From Dichotomocladium elegans (lineage: Eukaryota > Mucoromycota > Mucoromycetes > Mucorales > Lichtheimiaceae): DNA of 64,000 nt. The notes below the pieces were generated by a model, which saw nothing but the letters and a program-made list of their open reading frames with translations, was not told the DNA's origin and searched no databases. The DNA lies in the NCBI GenBank assembly GCA_025716815.1, contig JAIXMN010000015.1, positions 868,001 through 932,000 on the forward strand. Reading direction: 5' to 3'. Positions 24,807-36,400 of the stretch are shown one piece after another. The first letter of the stretch is position 1, and the number at the start of each line of letters is the position of its first letter. A program made the position numbers and the translations under genes.

Positions 24807-26198
24807 TTATTGACTGCCATTCGGGAAGCATACCTGCTTGCCCTTTCCAAATCCGCTAATTGCACCGTCCACAGCTTGCTTCATGCTCTCCTCGCTCCAT
24901 GCCACGGACTCCCACCGGGGCTCCTTTAGTTGGTTCTTATCCATTAAGTCGATCAGGTCCTTGAGCATAACATACCGCTCTTCGCTGCTATGTTCGTCTG
25001 ACCATCGGCTCATCCAGAATCCATGGAATGCAAGATTCTTGAAGATAAGCATCGACGCCGGGATGGCCAAGGGTGCACGGGCCATAGCTCCATAGGTCAC
25101 GTACTGTCCGTTCTGACTTCATTTAAGCCCCGCCGGTGAACATCTTGGCATATAAAGCAAAACCAACGTTGGATGTGAGTGAGAGAAACTTACCCTAGGT
25201 AGCGTGCCATCTCCGTCGCGGCCTTACCGCCGACACAGTTAAGACCGAGCAGCGGCGGTTTTCCAGCAAACCATTCCTTCATTTGCGAACGCATAGTGAA
25301 TGAGCCAAGCTCTTCGTCAGTCACCACATGGGTAGCGCCAAGCTCCGTCAGTTCTTCGCGTAGTTGATCTATCTCAGGTCGGTTCCGGACCACATTGACC
25401 GTCTTAATGCCCCATGCCTTGGCGATCTGGATCACTGCCTGACCGACTGCACTGTTTCCTCCGTTCTGAATGACATAATCGCCTATCGATGCGTCAGGGT
25501 CTTCGTAGTACACACACGTGTTCTATTCTCTTTTTACCAGGTTGGAGCTGAACAAAGTCCTTCAGCATGCGATAGGCTGTACAAGGGTTGACGGTAACAG
25601 TTGCTTTTGAAATCAACGACGTGTTTTTCGACGGAGGCAAACGTTGAAAATCAGAGGCAGGACCAGCAGCATGCGTGCGCCAGGTGCCGTAACCGGCTTT
25701 GGCCATGACAACCTGATCACCGACCTTGAGCGACGTGACATTGTCGCCCACCGCAATCACCTCCGCAACACCTTCGTTACCACCAACAGCCACCTTGTCA
25801 CCCGTGCCTGACAGGTCAACAAAGGGTGGCTTCAACGGGTACACACCTTGCACTTGATTCACGTCCGCAGGATTGATCGGAGAAGCAAGGAAGCGAACCT
25901 GAACCGAGTCAGCCGTCAGCGCAGGAAGCTCATACTGATGCCACCTAAAGAATATTGAACAAGATCGCGAAATGAGGAGCCTGAACCTGCAGAAAGAAAG
26001 AGAGAGATCGCATTTTGCGAACCCGCACCCCCATCATGTCACTTGCCTCAAGACTTCCGAGGGCTTGCCATAGCTCGAGTACACCAGCGCATTCACAGTG
26101 ATGCCTGATGACCCGCTCGAGTAGTCGCGACACGCGCCCAGAATACGACTTTTGACGCGTGGCTGAATCGTGGCAAACGATCGATAAAAAAGTCCCAT
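24807..26198 (-). CDS. ETR1: Mitochondrial trans-2-enoyl-CoA reductase (MECR/Etr1)
   Basis: NADPH-dependent enoyl-thioester reductase, last step of mitochondrial type II fatty-acid synthesis, needed for lipoate supply. Exons 26198-26047, 25944-25538, 25482-25194 and 25116-24807 give 385 aa, the usual length. A mitochondrial presequence ([18 protein letters not shown]) leads into a GroES-like MDR domain ([25 protein letters not shown]). The Rossmann part has [19 protein letters not shown] and [16 protein letters not shown]. Intron 1 uses a GC donor (GAG|GCAAGT), required by frame. The protein may instead end through one more 54-nt intron (donor right after GGCAAGCAG), replacing the last residues by QFIATN. 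That alternative resembles the Lys-Gln-plus-hydrophobic ends of relatives, so both C-termini are plausible. The gene lies next to the Rieske gene on the same strand, 161 bp apart. Confidence 0.93.
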
Positions 26199-26242
26199 TG
26201 TCGAAATTTACACAGATAGAAAAGCGGGATACGTTCGACGCA

Positions 26243-26249
26243 CTTTATA
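26243..26249 (-). promoter_or_regulatory. TATA box of ETR1
   Basis: The minus strand reads TATAAAG about 45-51 bp upstream of the ETR1 ATG at 26198. Position and sequence agree with other TATA elements in the window. Confidence 0.45.
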
Positions 26250-26359
26250 ATTTCTGCTTTAAAATGAAAAAATGACTAATGATGCGGCTAAAGGTACTTC
26301 CTGGCGTTGCGTATAAACTACTCAGACTTCGGAGCTGTTTTACTGGCCCCTCTTCCCTT

Positions 26360-27419
26360 TCACCAATCATTCACGCGACAGGGATGAATCGTCCTTCCCT
26401 TAGGCCCAACGACACCTTCTTGGAGTGAAAACTCCCAATTATGTTTTGTACAAATGAGTGAGTTACCCATGACCTGACCCCAGGAAGCGAGATCAACACC
26501 CTTGTGCGGGCAAAATCGGTCACACTCGTATATTTCCCCAGCGGCCGTTCGCACATGGATCTTGTTGTGGCCTACTGGCTTGATGGGTCGGCCCGTGAAC
26601 ACCGATGGCTGCTGCTTCGTTGTTAGGTCTGCGGTCGGAACAACCGGTTCGCCAATTGTGCTCGTGCCGTTGCCATCCTCGGTACCATCATATTTTGCCT
26701 TCATCATCTTTTTCATCTTCTTCTTCATCTTCTTGTCCTCTTTTATCGAAAACGCGCGGAAAACGGGGTATCAGGCCTGATGCGAAGCGGAATAATGTTT
26801 CTCATCCGCACATGACAGACTTACCTTTGTATCCTTTTTCCCAATTTGGTTCAACCGCGGTCCGTAGCAGGTCGCGCACCAGAGGCAAGAGTTCAATGAC
26901 CTGAAAGGTTGGGGGTGGGGTGGGGAGAGGCGGACAGAGCAGATTTGGTTTAAAAAAAAAAGGAAATTGCATGAGTAACACAAGAAGGACCTAGAGAAAA
27001 GCAGCAGACCCGATCGGTCTCTTTACCGTCCAACTATGATCGGAGAGCGCACGTAGATCACGGACCTATTGCACGATAGAACTAAGTTTTCTGTTTTCTG
27101 ATCCCAAAACGGGAGGGGGGGGCAAACATACATAGTAGAGACGGTTGCGGTCAAGAATGTCCACGTCTTGCTCGATTTGATCGTCTGTCCAAGATCGCTC
27201 TTTGCCGATCTGCTCAAGTAATGTCGAGGCTCGCTGTATACATGGGTGCACCACTGTCAATAATGGGTCCAGTTCATTGCTCTACGACTTGACACATCAG
27301 TGCTAACAGTTTACCATGGAATCAGGCAAAGGAACGGACTCATCGGCGCCATTCCTGTTATCTAACCAGGCAGTTGCTCTTCCATCAGCCAAAAAAAAAA
27401 ATACCTCGCTTGCTTTCAT
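26360..27419 (-). CDS. Rieske [2Fe-2S] domain protein, function unassigned
   Basis: Five exons (27419-27315, 27281-27132, 27065-27027, 26900-26825, 26739-26360) give 249 aa. The C-terminal half is a Rieske domain with both ligand pairs, CPHKG and CTKHNWEF, spaced as in soluble, ferredoxin-type Rieske proteins. It is not the bc1-complex subunit: there is no N-terminal membrane anchor and the second box lacks the CPCHGS-like form. The N-terminal half is helical and acidic (ILDRNRLYYVRDLRALSDHS, PLVRDLLR), followed by a Lys/Met-rich hinge. It could be an electron carrier or a non-catalytic regulatory Rieske fold. Exons 2-5 are firm. Exon 1 is less certain because its frame runs through 11 consecutive T bases (Phe-Phe-Phe-Leu); a shorter start is possible. 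Confidence 0.75.
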
Positions 27420-27675
27420 TGGTTTTTATTTTTTACCCATGTCGCCACTCATGGCGCTAGCTGCGAGGTAGCTTTCCAGCAATGAACTCCTGCCTTTATG
27501 CTTTCCCATTGCTGTGCGGTGTGGCGTGTGCTAAAAAGGGAATTTTTTTTAAAGAAAAAGCGAGGTCCAAAATTATCGTGCTTCAAATAATAAAAGACAG
27601 AGCTATGAAGTGGATCTGATATAGATGGCGAGAAAATAGAGAGCGAGATAGAGAGGAGATGCGTCAGGAACACTT

Positions 27676-29802
27676 TTAGAGACCTTCTTTATGCTCTGTT
27701 CCTTCAACCTCGGTCTTTTCATCCCCTCCTGTTACTTCTTTGTGTAAGGAGGTACTAGCGGCGATAGCAGCAGCGGAGTCGGCAGGAAAGACGTACCGGC
27801 GTCTGTACTCCTCTGCCTCTACCTTGGCTTTGTCGACATCAATGATGACGACCAGTCCGATAGAAATAATAAATAAGCCCATGATAAAAGGCCATCCGTT
27901 CCAAAGATTGTTGGTATGCTCAGTGACGGCACCGATGACCACTGGACCGATCCAGCTATAAACGCATTATTTTTAGGTCATGTGAGTGTGTGTGAGTGTG
28001 CATAGTGAGCTATAAATATGTAACATTGATGACTTACGAAGATGCCTTGTTCACGACGCCAAAGAGACCAAAGAAGAGACCCTCTCTTCCTTTGGGGAGT
28101 AGCTCAGACAACATGGTCTGCTGCCAGGCATAGATGGGGGCCATGAAGAGACCCTGCCAGACGTAAAAAACCCAGAGTTCCCACTCGGTCTGGAAAGCAA
28201 ATGTGAGGTAGATGAGAGCAGAGAAAGTGCTTATGGGTGCGGACATACCTTGATGCCAAAATTGGACAGGCCAATGCCAAAGCAGCCCCAGACAGAGATA
28301 AGACCAGACAGACCGAGGATGATCAACAAATTGGTTTTTGTCCTGAGACCGACCACCTTGGCGAGCACGAGGAAGAACAGGCAGCCGATGATGGAGCATA
28401 AGGCAGAGGCGAGGTTGAGCAATGTCACTTGCTTTGCAGAGAAATTTGTGATCTCTGCTTGTACGATGCCAATCATGCTGTTAATCGTGTTGACAGCGTC
28501 GGAGAACATGAAATAGGCAAAAATGTATAAGAATAGATAGCGCAGCTTTCGAATCTCTCTACATAAAAGAAAATGGCACAAATCAGGAAAAACTTTGCTT
28601 TGCCGGAACAGACAGACAGACAGACAGACTTTCTCCCCTACCGAAAAGAAACGAAAATAGACTTCCAGCCCAAGGTAAGATGGTTGCTGTCCTTGGGAAG
28701 CGGCGGTCCAGAACGACCCCTGGGCTGCGTCAGAAAGTAGGGGATAGCATTGATAGCCCAGAAGCCACCGCAGACAACGGCAGATATAAAGTTGTAAATG
28801 GGTTGATCGCCAAGCACGCCACCGTCCGACCAGGGCTTAAATGAGGCACCGGACAAGACACCTAAGAACAAGTGTGTTGCATGTTTGTGTATGCATGTAT
28901 ACATAACGTGAGGCTGTGATCATATTCAATATCACTACCTGTTATAATGAAGAATCCAATGTTGGAATAGACGGTGGACCATGCAGAAACGTGGTTACGC
29001 CATGTGCTGATGACAGTATCCTTCTCGTCGGCAGTCAGAGATGGATCTGCTCTTGCGCTGCGGACGATGGGAAGATTATAGCTGTTCAGCAGAGTTTATA
29101 TTTAGCCTTTTCGACTCCACGTATGCATATTACAATCTTCTAAATAAAGGAAGAGTATCTTTTTTTTTTACCTCAAGGTAGGGAAAGCAGCCGCATAAAA
29201 TACGAGCGATGCACCGTAGGAAATTAGAGCTACTATATAAATAGCCATCATTCCACCCCAATGAGATCCGTCGTCTTTCACCAGCGTTATTGGCAAAATC
29301 TGGGAAGCGCAACCAACAATAGTGACCACAAGTAGGATATACCGGTTCCACCTGCCGTAATCTGCCAGACTGCCAAAGGTGGTGAATAACAGGAACTGAA
29401 TCGAAAAGGCGATGGCTTGCACATAGAGCATCATGGAGGCCACCGGAATCGCTCGACCATTCGTCCAGTGAACGCTACATGCTGCTGTTGCGTTGTCTAA
29501 ATCGCATCCCATTACGTCTGGCGTCTCAGGATTAAATCCACCCTTATACGCCAGATACTGGATGATATTTGGCAAGTAACTGAAGATCACAAAGCCGTTG
29601 TCCTACGAGATAAGGCTTAGGTTGAAGCGAGTCCGTTCGGTCCATATTTTGATCCACTTACACCATTATAGTACAAGTAGTAGCTCCACAGCTCGGCTCG
29701 CGTTGTAGGTGGTTGTGGCTCGTCTTCCTTGGACAACGTATGCTCTTCCTTGACAAACGGATCAGCAAAGAACTCTCGCCACAACGATTTAAGGGACGAC
29801 AT
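27676..29802 (-). CDS. ATG22: ATG22-family vacuolar amino-acid transporter (MFS)
   Basis: Major-facilitator membrane protein of the Atg22 family, which exports amino acids from the vacuole after autophagy. Seven exons (29802-29662, 29602-29172, 29081-28939, 28861-28642, 28558-28249, 28189-28038, 27955-27676) give 558 aa with about 12 hydrophobic helices. Family signatures include WSYYLYYNG followed by DNGFVIFSYLP, a large cysteine-bearing first lumenal loop (GCDLDNATAACSVHW), FTTFGSLADYGRWN, and LFLYIFAYFMFSDAVNTI. The Lys/Glu-rich cytosolic tail ends HKEGL. All introns are GT-AG; intron 2 begins GT followed by about ten A. Paralogues are common in fungi, so the exact orthologue of yeast ATG22 is not proven. 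Confidence 0.9.
28608..28629. repeat. ACAG tetranucleotide repeat in an ATG22 intron
   Basis: About five tandem ACAG/CAGA units in intron 4 of the ATG22-family gene. It is a simple microsatellite with no coding effect expected. Confidence 0.75.
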
Positions 29803-30620
29803 TCTGCGTCGTGAAGAGAGGGAAAGGATGTTATAAATAGAGAAAAGAGATGGAAAAGGACGTAGCGTTATCGACACACAAGTCCATTCTTTTTTTCCCA
29901 TTGCTATTTAAATATCCAGGCTGAACCCTGAACCACATGATATTGTGGGCCCTTTTTTATTCTCTCCGGGAAATCCATCAGTCTTTGTAACATTCAACTC
30001 CCTTCTGAGAACTGCCTTGTATTCCCCTCAGTGGTACGTTGTCGGTGGGACGGGGAGCACAGTAGGCAGTGGACTGATCTGACAGCGACGCCAGTGAGAA
30101 CTGGAATTCATTATAGAGTTCTGTAAGAAACAAGAATACTGTAACACGAGAGTCAATAGAATATTAGAGCCCGTTTATCGGTCTGTGGGACGTGTCGTCT
30201 TGTGACTCATCTCGCTTACTTTAGTCCAAGTGTGCCAGTACGTAGGCGGGCATGAATTTTGTCTAAAAGTGCTATGTATGAAAATATCAGATTTGGTACC
30301 GTATGTACTTCCAAACAACGACAGTCCACTTTACAAAAGAGAAAAGCTGCGTCTTTCACTTTCACTTTCAATACCAATAGCTGTTTCCCTATAGCACATA
30401 CATCACTAAACCATTTTTCTATCCAAATGGACAGACTTTAGCGCAAGCTAGGTGAAGATAAGCTTAGGGCGGACTATGAATCGACTGCGGGTAAAAAAAA
30501 ATCTCCAAAACGTCCACTTTCTTTATCTACCACATTTTCTCTCTTCCTCCCCACCGACCCCCCCCACTCCGCCTTCTTCTTCACTTTCTATCTGTTGGAA
30601 CTCATTCCGCTGTCGTTCTT
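29803..30620. other. Intergenic: divergent ATG22/Reg1-like upstream region
   Basis: 818 bp between two divergent starts. It contains TATAAATA at about 29832-29839 (plus-strand reading) close to the ATG22 ATG, and a C/T-rich leader just before 30621. No gene is seen. It probably holds both promoters. Confidence 0.55.
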
Positions 30621-32453
30621 ATGCCCTCAAAAAAGCAGCACGCAGATGACGATTTATCGCGGAGCCGTACTGTGCGAGATCCGGAAATGTGCGTCGATTA
30701 TCTTTCTTATCGCTTTGACGAGATGGATCTTGCAGCTTCATGGCGTGTGATGACAAAGCAAAAAAAAGAAGTGGTTAATGGTATTCGACTTGAAAATGCT
30801 TCTTGGCGCACCTGGGCCAAGCACAAGTATAATCTTAAAACAGTCAGTCCGGAAACCCTCAACTGGTGCGTATAAATCGACCCGGAACGTTCTTTCCGTT
30901 TGTTTGCGTGGAAGAACCAACGTAAACATGATCGAAGCTCATATGTGTATTCTCTCATTTTATCAAGGCTCAAGGATAGTGATGTGACTTGGCTCTATGG
31001 TCCACTTCACACTGTGATTAAGAACAGCGAAGAAGAAGACCGATATGCTAAACCCAAAGGGCAAAGCACTGAAGATACACTCGGTTTAATGACCCACGCA
31101 CCCAAGACGCCTACCGCAGCGACCACATCCTCTTCTTCGTCAGAAAGAACTCCAAACTCCCAATCCTCGTTACCTCCGCGTCCACCTCTCAAATCGGCTC
31201 TCAAGCGAGTGACCACCTCCGATTTGCTACGACGCTCGGCGACGGAGTTGCCCCTCATGATATCAGAGACACCCCGCGAGGCCGCAGGAAGCTCACAGAC
31301 TCCACCACCCGTACTGGATGGCACCAAGTCTTCGCCCATGGATACCATCGCAGAAGCCAACAAAAAGCTCAAGGTGTTTTCGCCATCGGTAGTCGCCACT
31401 CATCGACAACCCAAGCTGCGTTTTAACATGTGCGTCGAGCAATGCATCGCTCTTGGTACCGATGAAGCTCCGTCGCCAAAGCACACGCGGTATGTAGGCG
31501 TATCAGCGGGCGGTGAAGATGACGACTATGACGACAGCGCAGACGTCGATTCGGATGACAGCCTCTATAGTGATGACGAGAACGCAATTGTCCTTGATTA
31601 TGATAGCCCGCCACGGTCGTCTACCATTAAAAAGATAGCGCCTGCCCGACTCAAGACTAGCTCACAGTCAGAGCAGGAGACCGATGACGTTTCATCCTTA
31701 TCATCGTCATCTCAGGCGTCATCATTCACAAAGCCCCAGGGTAGATGGGAGATAGGGAACGAAGATGTGGAAGAGGAGGACTCATCCTCCGAAGGAGAGA
31801 TTGAGATCCGACGAAGCAGCATTAGCGGTCGTCGTTATCATCATCACCGCCTCCATAGTGGGGTTCAAGCTCGGGGTGCGATCGGAGGAGGCGCTGTCGG
31901 TGACAGCCGAAATGGTGGCACCAGCATCAACGATAACACAAATAAAAAGCACACCTCGAGTCCGCAGGCGATCGAGTGGGTGGGACAAACTTGTGTATAT
32001 AATCATCAACCATCAGACTATGACGATGAGGAGTTCGCGTTTGCTGACGACTGGGATACCCAAGATGACAATGAATATCTATCGCCTCCTCTCCTTCCCA
32101 CCGCACCCACTCTGGGCTCCCCGCCGCCCGTTAGCTGCCTTCCTCCGGGTCAACACAATATTCTCGCGAAGGCCATGCCCGTGAGCGGGCCTTGTGTAAT
32201 TGACGCCACTGAGCCGTCTCTATCGCGAGGTCCACCTCAACGAGAGATTGGTGCTAAATTGCAGAAGAACAAAGAGGGTGAATTCAGTAGGAGCGACAGT
32301 GGCAGTAGTAGCGGCCGCGGCAGCAGCAGCAGCAGCAACAACAACAGTGGTCCCGGCGACGATCAACCTTCATTCCTAGGGAGCTTCGCACAATGGGCAT
32401 CTTCTTATCTCTGGTCGTCTCCCAAGCCGCCATCGTCCTCCTCTCGTCAGTGA
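30621..32453 (+). CDS. Reg1/Hex2-like protein phosphatase 1 regulatory subunit (DUF1752)
   Basis: Two exons, 30621-30865 and 30968-32453, give 576 aa. Residues about 20-95 form a GATA-like N-terminal DUF1752 domain as in Reg1 and AreA (VDYLSYRFDEMDLAASWRVM, WRTWAKHKYNLKT, LNWLKDSDVTWLYGP). The domain is interrupted by the intron and its frame is restored only by the splice. A central KLRFNMCVEQCIAL fits the PP1-docking (K/R)VxF motif in the context typical of Reg1, where it recruits the Glc7 phosphatase to Snf1. The rest is low complexity: acidic runs, Ser-rich tracts, and a C-terminal Ser/Asn repeat. Expected role, by family inference: targeting PP1 in glucose repression. Substrate and partners are not visible in the sequence. 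Confidence 0.8.
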
Positions 32454-33412
32454 ATACTTACTCCTTGTTGCATTCCCATTCATCGTTGTTTCTTTTCTTA
32501 AATGTACTCGATTCATATCCCCCTTCCAAGACACATACACCACAAGCCATCTTTTATCTAAATCTCCTTCGCACCTTAGACTTATAGCGCAAACTCCGTT
32601 TCTTCTTAGTCGCTCTTTTTCATTATTTTCAGCATCCCCTATCGATTCATTCTTTTTTTTTTCCTACATCCAATACTGCAATCGTACGTTATGTTCCAAA
32701 ATACAAAATGACATAATATTATACGAGATTGTTCGTATCACCAGATAAAAAGATTTCGTTCGTCAGCGGACCAGGCATATCCAGATGTGTGCGCATGGCG
32801 GGAAGATGGGTGGTGTGCCAGGAGCACACTGGCGGGTGCGAAACCGGGCGAAATGCGGGAGGTGGTGGGTGGTCATTGTGCAAACTACACCCGATGATAA
32901 ACGATATCCGCTTTGACAACCTTTGTTCAGGTACGGGTTAGGATTCTTCGTCTATCTCTGTTCAGAGGACAAAAAGGTGCTCGATTCGAATAACTGTAAA
33001 ACTGCAAGTGGATATCATCACCCATGAGGCCATCCCCCCAAGGATGGATTCGGATAAAGAGGAAGCTGTTCAACTTTGGAAAACTGTTCCATGCCGAATC
33101 TATCCTCCCTTCAAAAGACTTGCGCTGTTCGTGCGTCTTGTTGATCAGCCCACAGCTTTGTTGCAGACAAGTTTAAACGGGCCCGTGTGGGTTTTCGTAT
33201 GATGATCAAGATGGGACAGACAAAAAGTGCCCCATTGTTTGATGACGAGGTAACAAGAGGGCGGGAGGAACCCGAGTTGTGTATTAAAACTACCAACTTA
33301 CTCTCCACAATATGCTTTGGGTAATCTGGCAACTGGCAGGCGATTTATTGGGCTTTTATCGACTCTATGGCAAGAGTAGATGGGTGTGGGGGAGGGGAAT
33401 TGGGTATATATC
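32454..33412. other. Intergenic between convergent Reg1-like gene and formin
   Basis: 3' flanks of two convergent genes. A 25-bp block at 33157-33181 (core TTTGTTGCAGACA then GTTT, ACGGG) recurs with few changes at 46702-46726 beside the transposase relic, suggesting a mobile-element scar. No gene is supported. Confidence 0.5.
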
Positions 33413-36400
33413 TCATGCGTGTTTCCTTAAACTCGGTCGCTGAGGTTTGTCCACCACAGGTCTTCGAGGTCGTCTCTGTCTTAGCGAACGCAGCGATCCG
33501 TTTGTCGGCGCAGGCAGGGGTTTGTTGCTCCTATGCGACAGATCGGATGCGATAATCCTACTATGACGGGCCTTGCACGCCTCGTTGCTACTGCTGTCCT
33601 CCTTTTCCTCCACCCAGTCATTGTCGTCGTCTTCTTTGGACTGGAGCGACCTCAGCAAGTCCTGTGCCTGGATGGCAAGTGCGTCACTGTACTCAGCAGA
33701 CTCACTCCGTTTTCTCCGGCGCAGGTGTCCCTGCCTCCTCGCCGGTGTCTTGCCCTCATTCCGCAGCTCCTTCAAGAGCAGTTCCATATGGTCGTCTGTT
33801 GTTGTACCATTGCCCTTTCTGCGTTCGCTCGCATCACGGAGGAGTTGTTCTCGTATCTGCTTTTGTTTCTCTGCATTCTCGCGCTTCTGCCGTTCTTCTT
33901 CTAGATCCGCTTGGCATTTCTTTTGAAAAAGCCAAACACACACAGATAGATAGAGAGAGAGAGAAAGGCACGTCAGTCCAAAAATAATGGGAACCATGAT
34001 GCCTTTTTTTTTTATTACCTTCCAACTGCCCATAAATTCCTTGAAGATGCTAAAGAACGCATCGGGATGGGTCGTTGCAGGATCTTCACCAAAGTATTTC
34101 ACTGCTGCTTCATATGCGCCAAAGGCCTCTTTTCGCATCGTCTCGACGGCCTTAAACGCCTTGCTAGCCTCCTTGTAAAACCCAAGGATCACTGTGCGGA
34201 ACTGGTCGTCCCCATCTCCCTGTTCCTCTTCTTCTTCTTCTTCTTCCTTGAGCTCATCCACATCAACCCCCTGGCTCTTCAGTTCTTTCTTGATTTGCTG
34301 AAAGCCGGTGGTAAGCTCGTGAAATTCGCGCTGCATTTCCGCTCTTGACACTATCCCAAAATGTTTGAGCGATCAAAAAAAAAAAAAAAATCCCGCAAGA
34401 CACTTACTCTTGTGCGCCTCATCACATGGCTCCAGCTCCTGAAGAAACCCGACTACCGAAGGAGTGACCTTCAGCGTGGTCTCGACGAGGAAATGCATCA
34501 GCGTCGTCGATCCGCCTAGACCTTTGGTATCCACGAGCTACCGAAATAAGGCCATGTCAGCATCCCTTCCGCTCTCTCAGCCTTTTTCCAACCTCGCCCC
34601 CCCCCACACTTGAAACCTTATTGATACTGCTAATGCGGATACCAAACGCGCATCCACGGATATGATTATTGCCGTTCAGGAAATTTCCAAGCACAAGAAT
34701 AAGCTTCAAAAGCTTCCTGAATTGCGTAGCATCCCTTAGCGAAGTCGATGCGTCCAAGATGGTATTCAGTTGCTATAACAGAAAAATGAGTGACCCCGCA
34801 CCATTGTGGCTTCTATCCATTACCATTTTCAGTTCCTGATACTTCTCCCAGAAGGTCGCCTTAAACAGCATGCATTGAATACGTTCCGTAAACCGCGGAA
34901 TCTCAAGCATCTATCATAATGGTGTCAAAAGTTCTGAAGGCTCAAGAAGAAACGAATGCATGTGCGTTTGTCCAGTTGGCCGTTACCTGTAGCCCAAAGC
35001 GATCAGGGACCGAAAGCATATTCCGCTTTTCTTCGGGTGCATTCAGATACGCCTTGAGTTTGAGGCTTTCTTCTATGGTCGGTGCATACTTTAGAAGGTT
35101 ATTCAGGATCTGCTCATCATCAAAATAGGGATCCATATTGATGATTCTCGGCTTGATTTCTGTGAATGGAATCGCCTTTTCTATGCTCTTCAGGAAGATA
35201 TCTACATCTCTTTGGATTGGTCGTTGATCTCGCGCATATACCTATTTCCGTACTTACTCATGTTGTACGCTTTGCGTGAATCCAAAATATTGACGAGACT
35301 CTTCTTTGGCTGCTTCATCTTTATAGGTGCCGTCGTCTTTTGCGCGAACACTTTTTCAATGTCATCAAATACACCCGCCTCAGCCAGTCGGTATTCAAGA
35401 GACTGCTCGATACTCGAAGTATCGTCATCCACAGAGAGCCTGCGTGCTTCACGCTTCTGACTGTCATTAAGATTGTTCCAGACTGTCTGACCTATATCGG
35501 TCCGATTCATCGTCTCCCACTCAACAAATTTGAGACGTCGGGCGGGTCGGAACGCGGGTGAACTGCCCACGGTGATACCCTGTAAGGAACTGATGCTCAC
35601 GTCAGACCCGCTAGGTACGGGCGTCGAAGTGTTTGATCTTATGCCGGGGAACTGTGGCGGGGGCGGAGGTGGGGGCGGGGGCGGGGGCATTGTAGTCCCA
35701 GTTGCCGATGACATAGGAGGAGGCGGAGGAGGCGGAGGAGGTGGTGGTGGTGGAACGCCCGTTCCAAGTCCTGCTGCCATAGGTGGAGGTGGTGGAGGCG
35801 GCGGCGGCGGTGGTGGGGGAGGAGGGGGCGGCGGCGGAGGGGGCGGCGACGTCGCTTCACTGGCCTCAGGTGTTAGTGAAGTTGGAGGATTGTTCGCGAT
35901 CGCAAGTGAAGTGGCATCCTCTGAGGAGCCATGGACAGATTCCGTTATGGTATTGTCTAGAGAAGCACCGGTAGGCTGTTCCGTCGCTTGTTTTATGTCC
36001 GGGCGACTTTGGCTTTTCCTTAAACTTCGAGAACTTGCGGAGCCGCGGAGCCGCAGTTTGCCATCTTCTGTACTTCTACGCTTGACGAGATTGCCAACAC
36101 TGGACTCTAACTTTAGCCGAAGCGATCTCTTAATGGACTCTGTCCTTCCCTTTCCTTCATCTTCAGGCGTGGTAGGAGTCTCGTCCGGTCCTACCTATCA
36201 TATTTGTCAAATGATGAACGTCCAATACATACCTGGATTTTCCAGCCTGCGCAAATATCTTACCGAAAAAATAGCGTTTTCTGGATCATATGGTGCAGTT
36301 GGAATGTTGAACAATTTAACATCCCTCGCCTTATGCTTCTTTTGCTTGTTTGACATATGTCGTGGATGGTGCGTCAACATCATGATCTTGTCATAAAGAA

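Noticed and set aside
35530..36396. Long glycine-rich plus-strand reading frame
   Set aside because: It is the antisense shadow of the formin FH1 poly-proline codons and lacks an ATG start.
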